Part shown: one piece after another, positions 52,460 through 64,000 of the stretch | Layout of the letters: each line of letters opens with the position of its first letter | How positions within the stretch are numbered: the stretch's first letter is position 1 | DNA from: Amphiduros pacificus | Taxonomy: Eukaryota > Annelida > Polychaeta > Phyllodocida > Hesionidae | Assembly: GCA_949316495.1 (NCBI GenBank) | Contig: OX439001.1 | Span: forward strand, 50,630,556 to 50,694,555 | Direction: 5' to 3' | Length of the DNA stretch: 64,000 bases | Notes under the pieces: model-generated | Told to the model about the DNA's origin: nothing | Database searches by the model: none | What the model saw: the letters and a program-made list of their open reading frames with translations, nothing else | Position numbers and translations under genes: made by a program

Positions 52460-53080
52460 GTCTGTCTGTCACCTGCATTTCTGTCTGTCGCCTATGTGTC
52501 TGTCTGTCACCTATATGTCTGTCTGTCACCTGCATTTCTGTCTGTCACCTACATTTCTGTCTGTCGCCTGTGTCTGTCTGTCACCTACATTTCTGTCTGT
52601 CGTCTATGTGTCTGTCTCAGTTATGTAACTGTCTCTCACTTCTATAGTCAGTTATTTATGCATGTCTCACTTGTGTAACTATCTCTCCTATGAACGGTTT
52701 GGGCAGTTCTATCTGCATGTCTCACTTGTGTAACTGTCTCTCCTATGTAAATTTTGGGCATTCTATATGCATGTCTCACTTGTGTTACTGTCTCTCCTAT
52801 GTAAATTTTGGACAGTTCTTTCTGCATGTCTCACTTGTCTTACTGTCTCTCCTATGTAAATTGTGGGCATTCTATATGATATGCATGTCTCACTTGTGTT
52901 ACTGTCTCTCCTATGTAAATTCTGGGCAGTTCTATCTGCATGTCTCACTTGTGTTACTGTCTCTCCTATGTAAATTTTGGACAGTTCTATCTGCATGTCT
53001 CACTTGTCTTACGGTCTCTCCTATGTAAATTCTGGGCAGTTCTATCTGCATGTCTCACTTATGTAACTGTCCCTCACTTA
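52460..53080. repeat. CTGTCTGTCACCT-rich and 57-bp tandem repeats
   Basis: The left part repeats TCTGTCTGTCACCTACATT-like units. From about 52,660 a unit of about 57 bp (TGCATGTCTCACTTGTGTTAC then TGTCTCTCCTATGTAAATT) repeats six to seven times. Confidence 0.88.
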
Positions 53081-55384
<2,304 letters not shown>

Positions 55385-58300
55385 ATGGACAGATGCTATG
55401 ATGAAGATTTGGGAGAAAACTTCTTCTTTATACAACTACAATCCCTATGTCCTTTGTTGTATGAGACTGCCACAACAAACAGATGGACGGTAAGCCATAG
55501 TAAAAGTTGACTTATTTCAGTGTTCATTATTTCTTAGTTTCTTGTTTTACTCCAGGTGGTAGCATTACCAGAAAAAATAAATGAGTTCACCCACAGTAAA
55601 TAGTGGCCATTTCGATTTCATAAAGAAGAAACGAATTGACAAGTGAATATCAATATTATATAATTGGAAGAAAGGAATATTGGTTTAGGCATATATTTAA
55701 ACCAATTGGCCCATCAAATGATGGAATATCATTAGAGAAAATGTTCATTAGAGAAAATGTTCATCACCGTTTAATAGGATCATGATGCAACACATACATT
55801 TAAATATTCACTGTTTAAAGAATATACAACATTCTACAAAAAAAAATGTACAATAAGGTCTGAAATAAAGCAAATGCTTCAGTAATTTTGCATGAGAATG
55901 TTTTTGTATTTCAGATCTGTGTGCCATGGGTGGGATCTCTGGGTGGAATGGCTTACTCAGAGGCTGACTTTCTCAACCATGTACTGCAACAGGTGGACAC
56001 CAAGCCTCACGCTTACAAAACACTCAGTGACAAGGTGACAAAACACAACTCACTGTGTTATATTATAATCATGCTCATAAGCCAACCACAATGATACAGT
56101 TCTTACTGACTAATAGTTGACTTAATAAGTATATACAGTCTGTTGATATGACTACAGCCTTTTCCACTGTGATAACCATTTCATATTTCCGAGTATGGAC
56201 CTGGGGTTATATCAAGAGTTTGACAATATGAAAGTTTCTTGTGTAGTCTTGTCTAGTGTACACACCAAATTTATCTTTGAATTACTAGCAATTTATGAAA
56301 ACAACACAAAAACAAATACCTCTTGGGCAAGAATGTAAAAAAATAATACTTATTGTTGTGTTTGTATGTTATTCATTCAAAATAATCTTTGAATTACTAA
56401 TAATTTATGACAACATTACAAAAACGAATAACTCTCAGGCAAGAATAAAAAAAAATCAAGACATGTTTTTTTATTGTTATGTTCATCTCACAAAATAATC
56501 ATCATATCTCAATATTTAATTGCAGGAAGTAAGCATAGAAAATAACATTATATCAACTGGTCTTGGCTTTCTCGAATCAAGAGCTGTAAGTACCAACAAT
56601 TCATAGAAAGAAAGCTATTAATAAGCTAAAAAGTCCTTATATGAATTTATTTGAAGTCTACATATTTTTTAAGTCTAAAGAATATGTTCCCTTCTATTGT
56701 TTTTAATTATTTACATTTTTAATTAATTGTGCTTTTCAGGTGCCAATATTATTCGAAGAAACATTCTTCAATAAGAATGACGAGAGCTTTAAGGTTTTAT
56801 GTGTGAATCAGCCTCTAGAGGGCGGCACAGGTAACTATGTTTAGCCTTTCTCAAGTTGAAAATTAATATCTATGCAAGGTTAAAAAAAGTTGTGTGAGAA
56901 AAATCAACTATGTTCAAATCTTTGGTTGTGGAAAAGTTTTAGGAAACTGCCCACATTACATAGAAAATATGGGTAAAATAGCATCTATTAGAGACAGAAA
57001 TAAAGTCCTTCTTTAAGATTGCCAAACCAATTAGATACTAGCAGTCATGAAAAGGGCATAAAGAGAAGCACTGAATGAATTCCATGAGTCTTGATGTCAG
57101 GATTTTTAAATGACTTGTTTCAGTGTTGGAGGGTAAACAAGAAGAGACACCAGTCATCAATATACAGAGTCTAGACGACTGCAGACAGCTTCTCTGGGCA
57201 AACACTGGTAATATTAGATTAATATTAATCCTTCTAGAAGAAAGTATTGATGAAAAATATGCGTAAAATGTCATGTTCTCAGTACTTGATCACTTGGAAA
57301 ATAATTACTCAATTTGAGTATATCAAGCACTGGTAATATCGGTCTGATTCTTAGATAAAAAAAAAGTATCTTGATGAAAAATGTATAAAAAATGTCATGT
57401 CTCAGTACCTGAGCACTTTGAAGAAATGATGATGTGGTGAAGTGCACATAAGTAGAAAATAAATTGTATTATGTCAGCATCATGTTACATCACCCTAATA
57501 TTAATGCATTTCACTCAAAATATTAACTATCTCTTTCTGAATTAGAATAAGCTGTATAACGATGTTTTAACGTTATTTCATGAGAACTGTATTTAGATTA
57601 TGCCTATATCTTGTAGTTTTTATTGTTCTAATCCATGCTGTACTTAAACCAAAAATATCTAAAACAATGTATGTACATTTATACAGGCAATGAGAAACTT
57701 CACCGACAGTTGCAACACGTGGTTGAACTGTTTCACAAAACTTGTATTAGGCTTGAGAGGGAAAAACTCAGACACCAAGTGGTGGGTACTCTCTCTTATT
57801 TACAAATCCTTAATGGCCCAATTCAATTTCCATTGCTGGAATTTCATCCAGTGGTTGGTAACTCTAGTGCTCAATTCTCTTACAAATTCTGATAATAATT
57901 TTTCAAAGTTATTTCATTAATGACTTATGTGACTAATATCATTCACAAAAATGAGATAATGGAGGGAAAGCAGGAATGGCCCATCAATATGTGTGTCACT
58001 GTCCTGATATCAGCACCAAAACAACCCAGAATACCATTTATCACCCAGTTAAGGTTTTTATGAAAATTAAAGAATATAGGATCTGTACGAGAATTCAAAA
58101 TAATATGATTCAAAGGATTTATTTTATGCAGGATGCTGCCAATGCAATGTTTACAAGAGCAATGCAAATAGTTCTCAAGGATCCTAAAATGGTAAGCACT
58201 TGTCTTAACTTCAGTTATGCCAGATATTTAATATGTGTCTTTTCTTCATTGTTTATTCTTCCTTTCTCAAAAATGCAAAAGAAAAAAAATACACCAGCAG

Positions 58301-61300
58301 ACTAAGATGAACTTTTTTGTATTGTCCTATCTCTATGTCTCGGAATAACTTACATGCCAACTAGCTGGATGTTACTTTTAATGACTCAAGACTCAAGAAA
58401 AAATAAAAAAATTAAATAACAAAATTACACATGTTAGAATACATGTTTATTCATATATATGAATTTAATAATGTTATTGTAAACAAAACAATCTGATAAA
58501 ATCTTCTATAAAAGTGTTTGAATACTGGTAGTATAATTTTCAACAGCACAGTGTGCCATATTTCAATGTGCGAATAAAGAATTTCAAACAAACAAACAGT
58601 ATAATTTCTTTTTCAAGGAGATTTCTATCATTATATCTGTCACTTCCATTATTTTCATCTGAAAATAATGATATATTAATGATATTGATTGTTTGAAATA
58701 TTTTCAGAAAGAGACTGCCAAATCTGACAGTAACTATATGGATAGCATCAAGGTTGCTGTAGAGGTATGTATATTTCAAAACATTCATGATAAAAGTATG
58801 TAGTCCTTGTTCTTATTTCTTCACCAGAGCTACAGCTAACCAAATAGAGTCATTTAGCAACCAGGCATATGTCCAAATATTCCTTTAACAATCCAGTAGA
58901 ACCAAATATTCCTTGTAACAACTCAGCAGGACCAAATATTCCATTAAAAACCCAGCAGACCCAAATATTCCTTTAACAACCCAGCATATGCCCAAACATC
59001 CCAGCATATGCCCAAATATCCATTAGCAACCCAGCAGGACCGAATATTCCTTTAACAACCCAGCAGAACCAAATATTCCTTTAACAACCCAGCATGACCA
59101 AATATTCTTTTAACAACCCAGCAGAACTAAATATTCTTATAACAACCGTAGATAACAAAATGGTAATACAGCTCAGCTTGACCATAAAAGACATTACAAT
59201 GCAGTGCTCACTGAAAGTAGTTCATGAATGTAGGCCAAATTACATCAAATTATACACAAAAAAGTAGAATACAGATATTTACTATCTAATGGCTAAATTC
59301 TCCTGCCTTTTTATCAGAAACTGCAACAGAGCCTGGCCAAATAGTCATGATATAACCCAGCATAATTATAGTCATGTTATAACCCAGCATAATTATAGTC
59401 ATGTTATAACCCAGCATGATTATAGTCATGTTATAACCCAGCATGATTATAGTCATGTTATAACCCAGCATGATTATAGTCATGTTATAACCCAGCAGGA
59501 CCATAATAGTTATTTATAACCCAGCACAACCAAAATAGTCATAAAAACCTAACATGAAAAATATGGTCTATTCAATACTTTTTAAAGACTTTTTTGGACT
59601 AGTTTAGAATTGATGTTTTCAGTAAATTTTATTAGCAATTTTAATATAACAATAGTTTCAGAATCTGTAATTTACCTTTTATAAGATTTAATTCTTTAAA
59701 GCTGAAAAATTCCTTGGGAAGTCTAAAATTCATAATGATATTATCTTTGATAGGTATCAGATATAATTGAGATGACAGTTGTTTAATTATGAAATACCTT
59801 TGAAACATTATGATATATTGCAGACATATTTGATGCATGGTGTGTACCGCAAGTTGTTCAAGAACATCAGCACATGCATGGCAGCCAAGGATGCCAGACT
59901 CAATAAAATCACCCGCAATCTCTCAGGGCTGCAGCTGCGTGACCTCGCCATCAGAATAGAATTTGGGTAACTCATTTTACTGTTTTATGAACTCATATTT
60001 CATTACCTTTTAGCCTCACAATGTCTCAAATCAAATTACATTCTTCTTTTGAAGAAAACAAGTCAAAATTGAAGTGTTTTAATGTTTAATAAAGCCATAT
60101 TTCATTGTTATTTTAACCCCAAAAGGTCTTTATTCAATTTAAATCATTCTCTTGAGTACATTTGTGTCAAGTACTTTATTTATAAAAACATCATGTTATG
60201 AGTTATTAACTCTCATGTTTGAGCAGTGAGAAATATAAATGATCTTGCTGTTGAAATAGAATTGGACAACAAATACACAGTTAAAGGGTCAAATGCTGGC
60301 ATCATTTTAATATTTAAAAGTGCAAACTTAAATCAATTTGCTTTATTGGCATAATGTTACTATAATAATTGCATCCATGAAATTTTTCAGATTATCTCGA
60401 GACTTGATAGACAAAAACCTTGATAAAAGCCACTAATTAAGAAGATGCTAGTACGCTTGTGGGGTAAATTGCCTCAAAGTTTTGGCCTTTTTCACTTTTT
60501 CTGGCAGCCCATTGTTCATGAGGGCACTACTGTAGGCAAGGGCTTTGCATGACACACACAGTTTGGCATCAGGAATGTTTAAGTCCTCTCGAGTGGTGCT
60601 TCTCGTGACATGTTTAGTTTTTCTTTTAAACATATCACATATATAGCTAGGTGTTGAGTTATTCAGAGCTTTAAATACTGTCACACAGATCCGCAGATGC
60701 ACCCTGTCTTGGACAGGTAGCAGTCTGCTTTCCTTGAATAGCTGGGGTGGGGTCAATTGTTGAAACATGGAGCTGCATTTATGGACAAAATGGCATCACA
60801 CTTCTTTTCAAACAGAAAAGCCTAGATGGATCCTCACTGAAATTGTGAATTGGTCACACAACCATTTTTGTCCTGGAGTGGAATGGTGGCACATTGTCTT
60901 TTTGTAGTATATATATCATTAGTTTGCTGATCATCATTATTGCAGTGAGAATATTCCGGGATCCAGGAGGGAGTTATCCAACCTGAACAGGTTCAGCACC
61001 CCATTAGGCAAACTGAATTGCATCAGACGTTCCATACGAAGACTCATGACCAGGAGAAAATCCTCAGTAGCCACAAATGGTTAGTTTGAATCATTCTATT
61101 AAATGAATAGTAAACAATTGAATTCAAGGCCGTATGTGACAAATGATGATAAGTTTGTTATGTTGTATTATGTATTGAAGAGTAAACAATTGAATTCAAG
61201 GCCGTATGTGACAAATGATGATAAGTTTGTTATGTTGTATTATGTATTGAAGAGTAAACAATTGAATTCAAGGCCGTATGTGACAAATGATGATAAGTTT

Positions 61301-64000
61301 GTTATGTTGTATTATGTATTGAAGAGTAAACAATTGAATTCAAGGTCGTATGTGACAAATGATGATAAGTTTGTTATGTTGTATTATGTATTGAAGAGTA
61401 AACAATTGAATTCAAGGTCGTATGTGACAAATTATGATGATAAGTTTGTTATGTTGTGTTGTATATTAAATATTAAACAATGGAGTTCAAGGTCTTGTAT
61501 GACAGATGATATGAGATTATTGACTTACAAATGCTGACGACACATCTTTTTTCACCTTCCTGCATGTTAAGGGGAATCGCTGACGCTGACCACGGATGAT
61601 CTTCTTCCCATTCTTGTCTTCCTCATCGTCAAGTCAGAGATGGCAAATTGGTGAGTGACTGCAATATAACATAACCCTCCCATTGAATTGTCTACCAAAT
61701 CTGAATAGATGCGACATTTTGCACAGAGGCATGTCAGGTTTCATTTTGTTTGTGCCTGAAAATTGATTAAAAGAAAAAATTGACACAAATTTTCAAGCAG
61801 CCTATTCTTATTGTAGGTGGGCAAACTTTGCCTTCATGACAAGACTAAGATTTTCCAAATCCAGTAATGATGGTGAATATGGGTAAGTGCTACTAAGTAT
61901 ATTATTAAGCCAGCTCAAACATATTCCTGTATTCCAGCTCACAAATCTAAAGCATATTGTGATTACCGGTAATTGTATAAAATCCCAAAATAAATATTTG
62001 CAAGAATTATTGAAAATGCACTTTTCGAGACAATATAGTATGTGTGTATAAAATTTAAACTCACAGGGATCATTTCATCTGCATACTTTTTGCCTATGCT
62101 GGCTATGTCAGCATAACTTCAGCAGTGAAGGGGAAAATTTCTGTCATTCTCTCCATCAACTTTGATCTTCTCCTTTGAAACTACTGAGTTCTTAGCAATT
62201 AGTAGAAAATTTGTTGTATCTTTAGGGGATCAATTCTAAATATTTTCCATTAAGCTCAAAATCGAGTCAAATATTTGTCTATTTTGCAATAATTTTGCAA
62301 TAATCTACCGGCTGTCACTAAGTCGCAAGGTGGCTGTCATTTTGAATAACATTATAAATATTGGCCAATGAGAATCAAAATAACAAGTTGAGACCAAATT
62401 CAATATGTCACATGCATTTTGATGGGTCAGAATTATCATCTACTCAAGCAAGTCTGCTCTGAGTAAGGATTTAAATGATCATTTATGAAGTAATTTCCCA
62501 AAAAAATTCACAAACCTTTTAAAAAGCACTGATCAGCATAGCTCTAATACCATCAACCTATGTTTGAATATTTGCAGTTTTTATCTGGCATCTATTGAGG
62601 CAGCTCTGGAGCATGTGAGCAGTGGTCAGGTCACCCAGCAGAACATATCCACCATATCACTGGACACAAGCAAGGTCAGTGCTGTCCTCTACTGGAGACA
62701 ATTTAGGCAGTGACACCTGGTGTGCATTAGATTTGATGTTAAAATGCTTTGTAGTGACACATACGAAAAAAGGTCCACAATTTAGGGCAATAGAAAATTG
62801 TTTATTTCTTATTAAGTAGCACTGCAATATTTCAAATCAAAAACAAGAAAAAGCTTTAGGCATTGTCACTAAAATTACTTTAAATTGGATGCATATGCCA
62901 CCTCCAAATAGGAATGAATAATTTTTATGGCATTTTGGGGATTTGATATTCTCCAGATCATCACAATGTCTACAGCATTTGTTATAATGGTCCCTGATGC
63001 AAATTATTTTCTACTTTAGTTATCTGGCAGTCCAGTGGCAGGATCCCTGTGGCAAAGACAAGACTACATAGACCTACAAACGGTGCAGTTATTTAAGGTC
63101 TGTATACAGGGATGCATAATAATACTTTCAGTGCTTGTAGGGAAATTAGATTGAAACAAGTACTATAATAAACTGATTTCAGTTCATTTAACAAATATAA
63201 TGTTTTAGATAATGATATGAGAGTAATTGGTTTTTTTTTATTTATATAGTGTGCAGAGATGAATGACGTGTCTGGGGTGGAATCCCTGCTGAATGTGCGA
63301 CCTATAGATATGGCTGCGGTTCAAGCTGAGATGTGTCACCCCTTGTGTGACTGTGACAACTGTAAAGACCTGCTAGCCAAGGCCCAGAGAGACCCATCCC
63401 TAGTGACAGCCTACTCGCGGGATGACAGGGGCTACACAGGTAAGCACTAATATTGGGGGGCTAGACAGGTAAGCGCTGATATCCAGGGGACATGGGGGGC
63501 TACACAGGTAAGCACTGATATCCAGGGAACATGGGGGGCTACACAGGTAAGCTCTGATATCCAGGGGACATGGGGGGGGCTAGACAGGTAAGCTCTGATA
63601 TCCAGGGGACAAGGGGGGGAGGCTAGACAGGTATGCATTGATATCCAGGGGACAGGGGGGGCTACACAATTACTTTGCTTAAACATCAGTGATCAAAATC
63701 TGAGCTTAACCTGATGCCTCAAGGAAGCAACTTTTGGCCAAAGCCAACAACTGTTTAAAATTTCTATTTTCTGTTATTTGGACTGCTTTAAATGGACTAA
63801 GGGCAAGCCACATTTTAAGGCATATTTCCAACACTGAATCATGAGTAATGTTTTTTTTTTTTGCCAGTGCTGCATGTTGCTGCCTTGAATGGCCATACAG
63901 AGATGATAGAAGTGCTGATCAGGAAAGGGGCGGTGGTGAATGCCGCAGACTACCACGGCCATACATCTCTACATATTGCCTGTCTCAAGGGACACCAAGC
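55385..64000 (+). CDS. ANKRD27: ANKRD27 (VARP), VPS9 domain and ankyrin repeats; first 530 aa, 3' end outside window
   Basis: Exons: 55385-55489, 55915-56034, 56526-56585, 56740-56830, 57124-57207, 57687-57781, 58132-58191, 58708-58764, 59824-59966, 60946-61079, 61572-61650, 61817-61882, 62578-62674, 63020-63097, 63250-63439, 63868-64000 (open). All phases agree. The protein follows human ANKRD27 closely: [14 protein letters not shown] start, [42 protein letters not shown], the VPS9 core [20 protein letters not shown] and SIEAALEHV, then [22 protein letters not shown] and ankyrin repeats ([20 protein letters not shown]). VARP is a RAB21 GEF and RAB32/38 effector on endosomes; CHPLCxCxxC is the Zn-fingernail that binds retromer VPS29. 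About half of the usual 1,050 residues lie here. Confidence 0.96.
58866..59150. repeat. 28-bp minisatellite, about 9 copies
   Basis: Units of the type CCAAATATTCCTTTAACAAC plus CCAGCAGA repeat with variation in an ANKRD27 intron. Confidence 0.88.
59341..59525. repeat. 27-bp minisatellite, about 6 copies
   Basis: Units of TAGTCATGTTATAACCCAGC plus ATAATTA repeat in the same ANKRD27 intron as the previous array. Both contain AACCCAGCA, so they may be related. Confidence 0.9.
60448..60768 (-). mobile_element. LINE C-terminal fragment
   Basis: The minus strand codes for [35 protein letters not shown], then a Leu/Pro-rich end with [15 protein letters not shown]. This is the pattern found after the polymerase in CR1/Jockey-like LINEs (LPVKxRIxFKIxxLxFKALNGxAPxYL...LPxxIR...SxxxFK). 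It is a short 3' piece inside an ANKRD27 intron, opposite to the gene. Confidence 0.75.
61107..61490. repeat. 72-bp tandem repeat, 5-6 copies
   Basis: The unit begins AGTAAACAATTGAATTCAAG and ends TTGTATTATGTATTGAAG. The first four copies are almost identical, the last is diverged. As 72 is divisible by three an open frame of 144 codons results; it has no splice or homology support. It starts about 27 nt after the donor of ANKRD27 exon 10. Confidence 0.93.
63431..63666 (+). repeat. 39-41-bp minisatellite built from an ANKRD27 exon end and its donor
   Basis: Exon 15 ends GGCTACACAG followed by donor GTAAGCACT. The array repeats GGGCTACACAGGTAAGCACT plus GATATCCAGGGGACATGG about six times downstream, so each unit has an exon-like CTACACAG and a GTAAGC donor. 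Confidence 0.93.

Noticed and set aside
61103-61537. 144-codon repetitive plus-strand frame in an ANKRD27 intron
   Set aside because: Result of a 72-bp tandem repeat; ANKRD27 exons splice cleanly around it.
63447-63686. Minus-strand frame with repeated VPWISxLTC-like peptide
   Set aside because: Antisense of the donor-derived 39-41-bp array after ANKRD27 exon 15.

Overview
The window looks like AT-rich nuclear DNA of an invertebrate animal, most likely a mollusc or another lophotrochozoan. The grounds are spliced genes with GT-AG introns, a relaxin-receptor/GRL101-type LDLa-LRR-7TM receptor, an ApeC (apextrin C-terminal) domain, and a transposon carrying the AGGTCAAAGGTCA-type sequence that I associate with bivalve repeats. 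The phylum is inference. All four protein-coding genes were rebuilt by hand from splice sites, and every exon length agrees with its intron phases.

Layout. (1) Minus strand, about 22,080 to 1,458: a 25-coding-exon gene for a 928-residue single-pass membrane protein. It has a signal peptide, four tandem modules, an EGF domain, one membrane helix and a Pro/Ser-rich tail. I do not recognise it as a named family. Its introns hold a broken Penelope-like retroelement, a PIF/Harbinger-like MITE, a 1.8-kb 29-bp satellite and several smaller arrays. (2) Minus strand, 25,522 to 23,393: a two-exon gene for a secreted 540-residue PI-PLC X-domain protein. (3) Plus strand, 29,751 to 49,972: a gene of about 37 exons for a receptor of about 2,450-2,490 residues. 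Its order is ApeC, C-type lectin, two discoidin (F5/8C) domains, an orphan domain, two CUBs, a second C-type lectin, four LDLa, a second orphan region, an LDLa-like repeat, a kringle, two LDLa, LRRs, a rhodopsin-class 7TM, and a piece of pseudokinase. (4) Plus strand, 55,385 to beyond 64,000: the first 16 coding exons (530 residues) of ANKRD27/VARP, including the VPS9 RAB-GEF domain, one CHPLCxCxxC retromer-binding motif and the first ankyrin repeats.

The genes do not form an obvious pathway. Genes 1 to 3 encode secretory-route or cell-surface proteins, and gene 3 joins several glycan- or surface-binding domains to a GPCR, which suggests a pattern-recognition or adhesion receptor (inference). 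ANKRD27 is a conserved endosomal trafficking gene.

The most notable non-coding pattern is that four minisatellites in two neighbouring genes (31.4 kb, 47.95 kb, 49.95 kb and 63.4 kb) are built from the 3' end of the adjacent coding exon; three of them clearly include the functional 5' splice site. The array at 49.95 kb copies the last pseudokinase exon and follows an in-frame stop, so the kinase-like region appears to have been cut off there. A second notable item is a set of very short palindromic insertions (TTGGAGTAAT...ATTACTCCAA), one flanked by a perfect 9-bp direct repeat.
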